Both the position numbers and the translations under genes were made by a program. The notes under the pieces are model-generated. The model was given only the letters and a program-made list of their open reading frames with translations. It was not told where the DNA came from and searched no databases. This document shows positions 1 to 7,780 of a stretch of DNA of 64,000 bases, piece by piece. Location of the stretch: contig CANJYB010000004.1 of the NCBI GenBank assembly GCA_947479085.1, positions 164,086-228,085 on the forward strand, in the 5' to 3' direction. Positions within the stretch are counted from its first letter, which is position 1. Each line of letters opens with the position of its first letter. The DNA is from Bacteroidota bacterium (GTDB taxonomy: Bacteria > Bacteroidota > Bacteroidia > 2-12-FULL-35-15).

Positions 1-1296
1 GTGCATGCCTTCTATAAATGTTTGGTCGGGTGCGGGTTCGTTGTTATAAATAAACATGTACTCGTAATTATAATAGCCTTGTTTTAAATACAAGGTACAT
101 TCGTATCCAAACCGTTTGGGGTTAAATTTCATTTCGTTTTCGGGCAAATATTTCCAATCGTTAAAAGCGCCTGCTACATATAATTTTCCATCGGAAATGG
201 CATTGTCGAAAGGAATAAAAAAGGTGACAGAGCAGTAATCGGCTTCCACATTGCTGTACGTTCCTTCCTGTATTTTTACAATATAGTTTCCGTTCATGTC
301 GGGAGCGGAGGAGTATCTTTTAAAAGATCTTTTTTCGTCAGGCTGCAGTTCTACATGAACGCCAAGCGTGTCTTTATAGATATTCCGGATGCGTTCGGAA
401 TGGTAACGAATGCTCTTGATATCAAAAACCCGAAACTCGCTTCCTCCATCAAACACGTTTACATCGTCATAATCGTACACCAGTTCATCATCTTTTACAA
501 ACAGCGGTTTGAGGTTTGTTTTTGCATTGTCCCATCTGTTGTTTTGGGTAATCACTACTTTCAAATCCTGGTAAGGGTCGGTAATGGCGTATTCGGTATG
601 AAATATGGAGAAATCAATTTCCTGTTTAAAGGTCCGGTATTCTATAATACTTGCGGGTTTCACTCTCGCTTCCACCGAAACTTTATTTTGAAAAACCATG
701 AAACGTTTGGTCAATACCAGGTTGTCGGGCTTGCTATCCTGGTACACTTTCAATATGTAATTTCCCGATTTGGTTATCTTCATGTTGTCGTTCGGAAAAC
801 TAACGCTGTAATGCGTAAAGCTTTGAATAGTGTTTATGGAATATTTATAATCGATAATGACATTGTCAGGAAAGCCATCGATGTAATCGGAAGTGCTTAA
901 GTCATCGGGTTTCCAATCGGAAGTGCAATGAATGAGGGTGTACATGTAGTTTTTATTGTCGGCATCCAAATCATCAAAACTGAGTATTAATTTTTCGTCC
1001 GACTCGAGACTTAATATAGGTTGAGATAATTCAAAACTTACATCATGAAGTTGAACGGTTCGTATATAAGGTTTGTAAATAAAATCATCGCAAAGCATTC
1101 CGTTGGTTATGCGGGCAGTGGTGTCAATCAAATCGGCCCATCTTCTTTTTTTCTTAGTTTGAGAAAAAGAAGTGAGCGAACTAAAAACAAGAATACAAAG
1201 CAGGAAAAAAGAAAAAATCTGTTTTGATTTCCACCTTCCTTTTTTCTTTGTTGCTTTAAATAAAGGACAAACTATTTTTGCAGTATGCTCCATCAT
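1..1296 (-). CDS. T9SS plug-like protein (DUF5103 family), 3' end outside window
   Basis: Reading the minus strand gives one open frame from position 1296 to the window edge, 432 codons with no stop, so the C-terminus is missing. A basic N-terminus is followed by a hydrophobic stretch at about residues 27-44 ending in SFSQ, a typical signal peptide. The body contains features I recognise from the DUF5103 family: FDDLDAD near residue 100, IHCTSDW, then a MKITKSGNYILKVY segment. In the well-studied flavobacterial T9SS a protein of this family plugs the translocon channel. The usual length is about 420 residues, so only a short tail should be lacking. The start ATG overlaps the stop of the upstream gene as ATGA (1293-1296), implying translational coupling; a second ATG follows at 1293. 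The assignment rests on recalled family motifs and is fairly secure; the plug role in this organism is inferred. Confidence 0.8.
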   Translation of the reverse strand, partial: MMEHTAKIVCPLFKATKKKGRWKSKQIFSFFLLCILVFSSLTSFSQTKKKRRWADLIDTTARITNGMLCDDFIYKPYIRTVQLHDVSFELSQPILSLESDEKLILSFDDLDADNKNYMYTLIHCTSDWKPDDLSTSDYIDGFPDNVIIDYKYSINTIQSFTHYSVSFPNDNMKITKSGNYILKVYQDSKPDNLVLTKRFMVFQNKVSVEARVKPASIIEYRTFKQEIDFSIFHTEYAITDPYQDLKVVITQNNRWDNAKTNLKPLFVKDDELVYDYDDVNVFDGGSEFRVFDIKSIRYHSERIRNIYKDTLGVHVELQPDEKRSFKRYSSAPDMNGNYIVKIQEGTYSNVEADYCSVTFFIPFDNAISDGKLYVAGAFNDWKYLPENEMKFNPKRFGYECTLYLKQGYYNYEYMFIYNNEPAPDQTFIEGMH

Positions 1297-2036
1297 TTGT
1301 TTTTCTGCTCCAGTTTAGTATCTCTTATTTCATAAAAATCAGCATCCGCTTTTGAATCTAAAAAGGTATGTGCCAGGTACCAGATATTATTGGTGGCAAT
1401 AATATTGTTTACCTGCGAATCGGAGTATTCCGAATTGGTTTCATTTATAGGAGAATCCTGGAGTCCTCCGCGAAAAGCAATGATGACAATGGCCGGAACT
1501 AAAATAATCTGGACAAGTCGCATTTTGTTATTCTCTATCGGGTAAGAGAAATTAGTAATGTACCTGCGATAAAATTTTATTCCCACATAAGCAAATACTC
1601 CCGAAGCGCAAATAAGCAACAATACCGACCAGAGTGAAATAAAAGTCAGGGATTCTTTGGGAGAAAGGAAATATTTTAATGCGCGCATTCCAAGCAGGGT
1701 TCCCCATTCGCCATATATTTTTAAATTAATAACACTTAACAAAGCAACTAAGCTGATGAGTGTAAAATTAAAAGTAAGGTTAAGAACATGTATGAGCCTG
1801 TTTTTATAATACTGCTGAAACACCCATAGAATAAAAGGAATAATGATGGCACCGGTGGCGGCAGATAAATCTAAACGCAAGCCATACAGAAAACTTAATC
1901 CTGTTTCGGAATGCTGTCCGTCAAGAATTCGGGTATGATGATAAATAATAAATGATAGCCTGAAAAGCGCAAAGTAAAGCAGCCAGAAAATAACCAGCCG
2001 GAATATAAAATGTATTTTAATTTTTGGAAACGTCAT
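1293..2036 (-). CDS. Truncated LTA-synthase-like membrane protein lacking the sulfatase domain
   Basis: This 247-residue protein has about five membrane segments (near residues 10-30, 55-75, 82-105, 130-152 and 172-190), followed by RGGLQDSPIN near 190-200. That layout resembles the N-terminal membrane half of Bacteroidota LTA-synthase/sulfatase-superfamily phosphoglycerol transferases, in which an RGG...PIN segment leads into an extracellular sulfatase domain with the catalytic Thr and metal ligands. Here the protein stops about 50 residues later with no catalytic domain, and the next gene starts inside its stop codon. It is therefore either a degenerate remnant or a catalytically empty membrane protein. 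It starts 3 bases after the GIN lipoprotein gene and is likely co-transcribed with it. Function unknown. Confidence 0.6.
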   Translation of the reverse strand: MTFPKIKIHFIFRLVIFWLLYFALFRLSFIIYHHTRILDGQHSETGLSFLYGLRLDLSAATGAIIIPFILWVFQQYYKNRLIHVLNLTFNFTLISLVALLSVINLKIYGEWGTLLGMRALKYFLSPKESLTFISLWSVLLLICASGVFAYVGIKFYRRYITNFSYPIENNKMRLVQIILVPAIVIIAFRGGLQDSPINETNSEYSDSQVNNIIATNNIWYLAHTFLDSKADADFYEIRDTKLEQKNK

Positions 2037-2039
2037 TTT

Positions 2040-2780
2040 TTATTCAAAATATAGATGTCCGTCACCGGTAATCTTTTTTTCTACAGAAGCAGGATTGCCG
2101 GTGCAGTGAATGTCTCCGTTCAATTCGATATAACAAAGTAAACTCGAGGTGGCATTTACATAACAGTTGCCGGTAGTGAAACTATGCACATAGGTAATAT
2201 CAGTATGTAAGTTCTGACAATTTAAAAAAGAACTACCTCCAATGTCGACATCGTGTTCGTGTGTTGTTCCGCTTAAGTTTATATCACCATATCCAAAAAC
2301 TCTGGAAGTAACACTATTGTTATTCACCGTTAATTCAATGTTCCCGGAGTTTTTAATCTGTATATCAAAGTTGTCCGTAGTAATGGTATTCAGGCCTTTT
2401 ATATCTCCTGTGCCATCAGAGGTGATGTATTTTATAGAAGGCATTTGTATGTATACATTTAGAGGTTTGTCATAACTTCTGGTCCAGTTGCAACGGTTTT
2501 TATTAGTGATTACTAATTCGCCATCATTCACTTCTGTTCCTATCAGCCAGCCAACATTTTTTCCGGCTTCCACTTCCACATCAAATTCCGGGCCCTGAGT
2601 AATAAAAACATTTACATTGTCTTTCAAATATATCCTGTCGAAATCTTTTACCCATCGTTTGGAGGTTTCAATAGTTCCGGTTCGTTTAATGCAATCGCAT
2701 GCATTATCTTTTTTGCAGGAAGAAATAAAAATTATACATATAAATAATGAAATAATCTTTAGCAGTGTTAATTGTCTCAT
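2040..2780 (-). CDS. GIN-domain (DUF2807) lipoprotein
   Basis: The 246-residue product begins with a lipoprotein signal peptide whose lipobox is ISSC with Cys22, followed by KKDNACDC. The remainder reads as the head-GIN/DUF2807 domain: a DFDRIYLKDNVNVFITQG opening, then alternating short beta strands with repeated GD and SG turns (for example SDGTGDIKG and GYGDINLSG), as expected for a right-handed beta-helix. Family members are exported, cell-surface or outer-membrane lipoproteins called putative adhesins, but the biochemical role is not established. It is the first gene of a minus-strand run that continues into the LTA-synthase-like gene and the plug-like gene. The fold call is confident; the adhesin role is not. 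Confidence 0.8.
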   Translation of the reverse strand: MRQLTLLKIISLFICIIFISSCKKDNACDCIKRTGTIETSKRWVKDFDRIYLKDNVNVFITQGPEFDVEVEAGKNVGWLIGTEVNDGELVITNKNRCNWTRSYDKPLNVYIQMPSIKYITSDGTGDIKGLNTITTDNFDIQIKNSGNIELTVNNNSVTSRVFGYGDINLSGTTHEHDVDIGGSSFLNCQNLHTDITYVHSFTTGNCYVNATSSLLCYIELNGDIHCTGNPASVEKKITGDGHLYFE

Positions 2781-2807
2781 TTTATTAATTGTTTACTTTG
2801 TATTATT

Positions 2808-3914
2808 CTACAACTGGTATCCTATTCCCCATTCAAAATAATCAGCAACGGCCCAATGCGTAATTAATGTTACGTTAGCAATCAGATGTTTGGTCACCAT
2901 GTATCTTAATCCTACCCGGTGAAAAAATCTTCCATCATAATTTCTGTTATCATATAAATATACTCCAAAATCTACAGGCACAGAAATACGGTGCATATTA
3001 AAAGAGTAGCAGAATTTTACACCAGCCCTAAGCAGGTTGGCATTTGAAAAACTCAGGGAATCATCACCCAATAATTTTTTTAATGAATTGTTATACGACA
3101 TTTCCAAACCTCCACCTATTTTATTTTTGTAATTGGAATTATGATAAAAATTCACCATCAATCCGTAAGCTGTGTAACGTTGAGTTCCGGGAGGCATCAT
3201 TTCTTTAATACCTACCACCCCGATTATTTGCGGATGCCATTCCTTTTTGGCTTTTGCAATAGAATCTTTTTTTAGTTGCAAATTTTTATTTCCGAATACA
3301 TAACCAACACCTAAATTTATGGATGCCATATTTAAACCTAAGTTGGGAGTGGTAATTGCTCCATTAGAAGCATGGCTAAGACCAACGCCTGCTTCCAATC
3401 TCCATGACTTTGAAAGCATGATACCGGTGTTTAATCGTAAATTTACAAACCCATTAAAGTGCGAGCCAATAGCATTGTTCTGATGATTGGTTAGCCTGTC
3501 GAAAGGTTTGGTGATGTATGCCAGGCCTAATCCCAGGCGCAGGTTCAGGCTCATTTTTTTGTTTAGTTTATTTAAGCGAATGTTGGTATAAGGATAGATG
3601 GCCTCCAAAGTTCCCAGTTGCTGGGGGTTGCCCAGATCGAAATGCAAAGCACAAATACCTATTTCAGGATATTTATGAATTTGTTGCCAGGGTTTGCTTC
3701 CATCCGTTCTGAAAACATAATTTAATTCTCCCCCGAAAATATGTCCTTTGATTAATTGAGTCATATTATGACGGTGGGCTATAATATAACCAACATGCCC
3801 ATTAGCAGAAAGAATAAAATCATGGTTAGGGGAGTCTTGCGCCTGCAATACTGCAGAAACAGGAAACAAAAGGATTATCAGGAAAACTTTAAAATAGTTA
3901 TGGACTTTATACAT
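2808..3914 (-). CDS. PagL-like lipid A deacylase / acyloxyacyl hydrolase
   Basis: I place the start at the ATG at 3914, giving 368 residues that begin with a clean signal peptide ending in VLQAQ; the frame extends upstream only to a TTG at 3956, which would put a polar stretch before the signal. The mature part reads as an outer-membrane beta-barrel with amphipathic strands. The motif SHASNGA near residues 180-186 carries the His-x-Ser pair of the PagL active site, and the segment PFDRLTNHQNNAIGSH is one I associate with Bacteroidota acyloxyacyl hydrolases. The protein ends in an aromatic-containing strand (WGIGYQL), as barrels do. PagL enzymes remove a 3-O-acyl chain from lipid A in the outer membrane. 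At about twice the length of Pseudomonas PagL, it may form a larger barrel, and the exact substrate is inferred. Confidence 0.78.
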   Translation of the reverse strand: MYKVHNYFKVFLIILLFPVSAVLQAQDSPNHDFILSANGHVGYIIAHRHNMTQLIKGHIFGGELNYVFRTDGSKPWQQIHKYPEIGICALHFDLGNPQQLGTLEAIYPYTNIRLNKLNKKMSLNLRLGLGLAYITKPFDRLTNHQNNAIGSHFNGFVNLRLNTGIMLSKSWRLEAGVGLSHASNGAITTPNLGLNMASINLGVGYVFGNKNLQLKKDSIAKAKKEWHPQIIGVVGIKEMMPPGTQRYTAYGLMVNFYHNSNYKNKIGGGLEMSYNNSLKKLLGDDSLSFSNANLLRAGVKFCYSFNMHRISVPVDFGVYLYDNRNYDGRFFHRVGLRYMVTKHLIANVTLITHWAVADYFEWGIGYQL

Positions 3915-3986
3915 TAAAAAGAAATTGTTGTTTGCTTTTTTTGAAAAGGCGTACAAAATTATTAAAATAATTGGCTTACACCATAG

Positions 3987-4015
3987 TTGTTATAAACTCA
4001 ATACCCCTACCTTTG
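3987..4015 (+). promoter_or_regulatory. Bacteroidota-type promoter of mazG
   Basis: A TACCTTTG box at 4008-4015 matches the Bacteroidota -7 consensus TAnnTTTG. A TTG at 3987-3989 lies 18 bases upstream, at the spacing expected of the -33 element. The start codon of mazG follows 20 bases after the box. Confidence 0.65.
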
Positions 4016-4034
4016 TATTATAAAATAGAACTAT

Positions 4035-4802
4035 ATGAAAGAAAAGCTGGAAGCATTTGAACGATTGCTGATAATAATGGATGAATTGCGGGAGCAATGC
4101 CCGTGGGATAAAAAGCAAACCATTGAAAGTCTGCGACATTTAACCATTGAAGAAACCTACGAACTTGCAGACGCAATCATAGATAAAGATATGCCTAATA
4201 TCAAAAAGGAATTGGGCGATATTTTACTACATATTGTTTTTTATGCCCGTATTGCTTCTGAAACCAATGAGTTTACGATTACCGATGTTATCAATTCGTT
4301 ATGCGATAAGTTAATTCATCGCCACCCTCATATTTACGGAGATGTAAAAGTAAATAACGAAGAAGATGTGAAACAAAACTGGGAAAAACTGAAGCTAAAG
4401 GAAGGAAACAAATCCGTATTGGGTGGTGTTCCGGTTTCGTTGCCCTCTTTAATAAAAGCTTCACGTATCCAGGAAAAGGCGCGTGCTGTGGGTTTTGATT
4501 GGGAAAATCCGGGACAGGTATGGGAAAAAGTGCAGGAAGAAATAAATGAATTGCGACATGAAATAGATTCTGGAGCTCCATTAGAAAAGGTGGAGGATGA
4601 GTTTGGTGATGTGCTGTTTTCTTTAATTAATTATGCAAGGTTTGTAAATATTAGTCCGGAAGATGCGTTGGAGAAAACGAATAAGAAGTTTATCAAACGG
4701 TTTCAATACCTGGAGGCAGGTGCTGCAAAAGCAGGAAAACAGTTAAGCGATATGACCCTTGCAGAAATGGATGTGTATTGGAATGAAGCAAAAAAATTAT
4801 AA
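4035..4802 (+). CDS. mazG: Nucleoside triphosphate pyrophosphohydrolase MazG
   Basis: The 255-residue protein hydrolyses (d)NTPs to the monophosphate and pyrophosphate, a housecleaning activity in the cytosol. It has two MazG repeats. The N-terminal one contains CPWDKKQTI at 22-30, the EExxE metal site at 39-43 and a second acidic site, KKELGDILLH, near 57-66. The C-terminal one contains EEINELRHEI and EDEFGDVLFSLINYARF. Length and order match classical MazG. The preceding promoter is well formed. The stop codon abuts the start of the AcpH-like gene with no gap, so the two are probably co-transcribed. Nothing unusual was seen. Confidence 0.95.
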   Translation: MKEKLEAFERLLIIMDELREQCPWDKKQTIESLRHLTIEETYELADAIIDKDMPNIKKELGDILLHIVFYARIASETNEFTITDVINSLCDKLIHRHPHIYGDVKVNNEEDVKQNWEKLKLKEGNKSVLGGVPVSLPSLIKASRIQEKARAVGFDWENPGQVWEKVQEEINELRHEIDSGAPLEKVEDEFGDVLFSLINYARFVNISPEDALEKTNKKFIKRFQYLEAGAAKAGKQLSDMTLAEMDVYWNEAKKL

Positions 4803-5396
4803 ATGAATTTTCTCTCCCACCTTTATTTAGCAGGCAATTCAGAAGGTTTAATTATCGGGAATTTTATTGCAGATTCGGTAAAGGGAAGCAGTTATAAAGA
4901 TTTTTCAAAAGAAATTCAACAAGGTATTGTATTGCATCGAAAGATAGATGCTTTCACCGATTCTCACCCAATAGTGGAGCTTAGCAAACAAAGACTAAGG
5001 GAGAAATACCGGAAGTATGCTGGTGTTATTGTAGATATTTATTATGACCATTATTTAGCAATTAACTGGGATAAGTATTCGGATGTCGAGTTAAAAACAT
5101 TTGTAGAGAACGTATATTCAATAATAAAAGAGAACCATTCCATACTTCCTTTAAAATCGGTTCAATTTACCAGGTATATGCTGGAGCACAATATTCTTTT
5201 GAACTACTCGAAACTGGAGGGAATAGAAAAAGTTCTTTATGGAATGTCGAGGAGAGCGAAATTTCAATCGAATATGGAACATGCCATACATGATTTGAAA
5301 GAACATTTTACTTTGTTTGAAAATGAATTTGCAATTTTCTTTCCGGAACTGCAGCAATATGTAAACGATGAAATTACAAACTCATTAATTCCCTGA
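4803..5396 (+). CDS. ACP phosphodiesterase family protein (AcpH/DUF479)
   Basis: The 197-residue product starts MNFLSHLYLAG, the characteristic beginning of the DUF479 family, whose E. coli member AcpH removes the 4'-phosphopantetheine group from acyl carrier protein. Conserved metal-binding-type residues are visible: His6, the HRKIDAFTDSH segment with His45, Asp49, Asp53 and His55, and YYDHYLA with Asp82-His83. It begins in the base directly after the mazG stop. Its 3' end overlaps the 3' end of the convergent LytTR regulator gene by 23 bases (5374-5396). The family call is strong; activity on ACP here is inferred from the family. Confidence 0.85.
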   Translation: MNFLSHLYLAGNSEGLIIGNFIADSVKGSSYKDFSKEIQQGIVLHRKIDAFTDSHPIVELSKQRLREKYRKYAGVIVDIYYDHYLAINWDKYSDVELKTFVENVYSIIKENHSILPLKSVQFTRYMLEHNILLNYSKLEGIEKVLYGMSRRAKFQSNMEHAIHDLKEHFTLFENEFAIFFPELQQYVNDEITNSLIP

Positions 5397-6096
5397 GTCG
5401 GGCTGCCTGCCTGCGCGAAAGTTCTATTCTTTCACCACCTTTTAATGTAACCATTAATCCCCCGCTGAACCAGTTTTCAATTCCTTCTACCCATTTTAAA
5501 TTGATAATAAATTTTCTGCTCGCCCTGAAAAATGTCCGGTTGTCCAAACGTTCTTCGAGGTTATTTAATGAACGTAAAATTAAGGGGTGGTTTTTTTCAA
5601 AATGTACCCTTACATAATTTCCTTCCGATTCTAAAAGCCTTACATCGCTCAACTTTACAAACCAGCACTTATCACCGTCTTTTACAAATACCTGGTCTTT
5701 ATCAGACAGGAGGTAAGTAGGAGGGGTGGTTTCCATTTTATCCAACACTTCTTTATTCAAAATCTTTTTAACTGATTCGGCAAGGCGTGTTGTTTGTATA
5801 GGTTTCAATAAATAGTCCAATGCATTCACTTCAAACGCACGAATGGCATATTCATCAAAAGCAGTGACAAAAACCACATCCGGCACACCGCTGATTTCTT
5901 CCAGCAGTTCAAACCCGTTTTTGCCCGGCATCTGAATATCCAGGAATATCACATCGGGATTTAATTGTTCAATCATTTCTACTGCCTGCTCAGCATTTGC
6001 AGCTTCTCCCACTATTTGAATTTCAGGATAAGTGGCCAATAAATTTTTCAGTTCCTGGCGAGCCAGGCGTTCGTCATCAATTATTAGTGCTTTCAT
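5374..6096 (-). CDS. LytTR-family response regulator
   Basis: The 240-residue protein has a receiver domain (residues 1-115) with the acidic pocket Asp7-Asp8, phospho-acceptor Asp53 in FLDIQMP, Thr78 and Lys98 in LLKPI. It is followed by a LytTR DNA-binding domain (about 140-238) with the conserved segments LLESEGNYVRVHF and FFRASRKFIINL. Such regulators bind paired direct repeats and activate transcription after phosphorylation. The first 20 coding bases overlap the end of the upstream kinase gene, so the two are translationally coupled and form a two-component pair. Target genes are not evident from the sequence. Confidence 0.93.
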   Translation of the reverse strand: MKALIIDDERLARQELKNLLATYPEIQIVGEAANAEQAVEMIEQLNPDVIFLDIQMPGKNGFELLEEISGVPDVVFVTAFDEYAIRAFEVNALDYLLKPIQTTRLAESVKKILNKEVLDKMETTPPTYLLSDKDQVFVKDGDKCWFVKLSDVRLLESEGNYVRVHFEKNHPLILRSLNNLEERLDNRTFFRASRKFIINLKWVEGIENWFSGGLMVTLKGGERIELSRRQAARLRELMSL

Positions 6097-7135
6097 AACT
6101 TATTACGTTTTTAGGAATTAATAATTCGGTTAATACATATTTTGAATCTTGATTTTTAATTTTCAGAGTGGCGCCATTTCCATACAATAAATGTAATCGT
6201 TGAACGGTGTTCTTTATTCCAAAACCACTTTCGCTTTCGGTACTCTCTTTTAACTGGCCGCTATTACGAATAGAAATAAGCAGGTTTCCCTTGTCCACTT
6301 TTGTAATCAGTTCCAGAAGTCCACCTTCGGTAAGTTTTGAAATACCATGTTTAATTCCATTCTCCACCAAGGTTTGAATCATTAAAGGAGGAACTTCAAA
6401 TTCGGAACTCTTAACATCTATCTGCATGCTGATTTTTAATCGTTCTTCGTATCGAACTGATTCCAGGGCCAGGTAGTCATTCACTATTTTTAATTCTTCA
6501 TCAAAAGCTATGACCTTATTTTTTCCCATTTGTAAGGTGTTCCGCAATAGATTGGAAAGTTGGGTGATTGCTTCTTTTGATTTAACCGGGTTTTCGTCCA
6601 CCAATGCTCTTATGCTGTTCATGGCATTAAACATAAAGTGAGGGTTAAGCTGAGATTTGAGTTTGTTTAATTCTATTTCATTAATGGAAGCCTGCCATTT
6701 AAAGTTTTCAATCTCTGCCTTTTTATAGTTTTGAATAAAGTGGAACAGAAAATAAATAAGGGACCAAAAGAAATATACAAAAGACAGATTGATAATGGCG
6801 GAAGCAACAATAATGGTATTAAAATGCCTGTTGCCGGCAATGTTTAAAAGCGATTCTACTCCATATTGTCCATAATCGTGCAGGGAAGCAAAAAAGACAC
6901 TGGCAAAAATAACAAGAGGGATAACTAATAAGGTGTTCAGGCGCAACCAGCCAAACTGAATAATTAAATTGCGATAAATATGAGAGATAATAACACCAAA
7001 AACAAACTGGATGAATTGGCTTTCTGCGAAGCTAACATTAAATTTCCCATCCAGTTTTGCAAACACACACTGGAACAAAACAAAAATCAACCAACCGCCA
7101 AGCTGACATATCCAATAGAGTTTTTTTTTTGTCAT
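6077..7135 (-). CDS. LytS-type sensor histidine kinase
   Basis: The 352-residue protein has an N-terminal membrane region with about four segments (near residues 8-26, 40-60, 68-86 and 108-134). The His_kinase domain follows, with NPHFMFN at 164-170, where His166 is the predicted phospho-acceptor. The ATPase domain shows an N-box (TLVENGIKHG, near 260) and a glycine-rich G-box (SGFGIKNT). This is the standard inner-membrane LytS-like partner of LytTR regulators. The sensed signal is unknown, because the membrane domain has no recognisable ligand-binding module. The gene overlaps its regulator by 20 bases, and an inverted repeat lies just upstream of its start codon. Confidence 0.9.
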   Translation of the reverse strand: MTKKKLYWICQLGGWLIFVLFQCVFAKLDGKFNVSFAESQFIQFVFGVIISHIYRNLIIQFGWLRLNTLLVIPLVIFASVFFASLHDYGQYGVESLLNIAGNRHFNTIIVASAIINLSFVYFFWSLIYFLFHFIQNYKKAEIENFKWQASINEIELNKLKSQLNPHFMFNAMNSIRALVDENPVKSKEAITQLSNLLRNTLQMGKNKVIAFDEELKIVNDYLALESVRYEERLKISMQIDVKSSEFEVPPLMIQTLVENGIKHGISKLTEGGLLELITKVDKGNLLISIRNSGQLKESTESESGFGIKNTVQRLHLLYGNGATLKIKNQDSKYVLTELLIPKNVISYESTNN

Positions 7136-7150
7136 TTATTGAGAATAAAT

Positions 7151-7180
7151 AAGGGAATGGCTGCTACGGACCATTCCCTC
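7151..7180. promoter_or_regulatory. Inverted repeat in the leader of the sensor-kinase gene
   Basis: The arms GGGAATGG (7153-7160) and CCATTCCC (7171-7178) are perfect complements around a 10-base centre, and lie 17 bases upstream of the kinase start codon. There is no T-tract on the minus-strand downstream side, so this looks like an operator or leader hairpin rather than a terminator. Its role is inferred. Confidence 0.5.
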
Positions 7181-7303
7181 TTGTGAAATAAAATTAAATA
7201 CACTAACCATGCATTAAAAAAAATTTCAATACAAAATTACTCTTTGCTCCTTATTGAATTTTAAAAATTACATGAATGGTAAAATACCATTACTAAAGGA
7301 GAT

Positions 7304-7744
7304 TTATGCGGTTTCGTGAACTGTTATTTTTTCAATTACATCTCCCTGGCGCAACTGGTCAACGACTTCTATTCCTTTTACCACTTTGCCAAAGCAAGTA
7401 TGGTTTCTATCCAGATGTGCGGTATTATCACGGCTTAAAACAATAAAGAATTGCGACCCTCCGGTATCTCTTCCGGCATGTGCCATGGATAGTACTCCTT
7501 TATCGTGGTATTGATTTTCCCCGGTTAATTCACATTTTATTTTATAACCCGGACCACCAGAGCCGGTACCATTCGGACAACCACCCTGTACCACAAAGTC
7601 AGGTATAACTCTGTGAAAGTTTAATCCGTTATAAAATCCTTTATTTGCTAAATCGCAAAAGTTTTTTACTGTATTGGGAGCATCTTTTTCATAAAACTCC
7701 ACCTCCATTATGCCTTTGGCGGTTACTATTTCTGCAGTTTTCAT
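7304..7744 (-). CDS. Cyclophilin-type peptidyl-prolyl isomerase
   Basis: The 146-residue protein is a compact single-domain cyclophilin that catalyses cis-trans isomerisation of proline peptide bonds. The active-site segments are present: [21 protein letters not shown] with the catalytic Arg, then [17 protein letters not shown] and [11 protein letters not shown]. There is no signal peptide, so it should act in the cytosol. It lies 36 bases downstream of secA on the same strand and is probably read from the secA transcript. Its length and motifs match the small bacterial PpiB group. Confidence 0.92.
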   Translation of the reverse strand: MKTAEIVTAKGIMEVEFYEKDAPNTVKNFCDLANKGFYNGLNFHRVIPDFVVQGGCPNGTGSGGPGYKIKCELTGENQYHDKGVLSMAHAGRDTGGSQFFIVLSRDNTAHLDRNHTCFGKVVKGIEVVDQLRQGDVIEKITVHETA

Positions 7745-7780
7745 ATTAATTATTTCTGTTATATATTTATTGTAAAAATC

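Noticed and set aside
355..900. Forward ORF of 181 codons near the window start
   Set aside because: It is the antisense of the plug-like coding frame on the minus strand, which has clear signal peptide and family motifs.
3915..3956. TTG-initiated N-terminal extension of the PagL-like protein
   Set aside because: It would place 14 polar residues before a complete signal peptide; the ATG at 3914 gives a normal signal.
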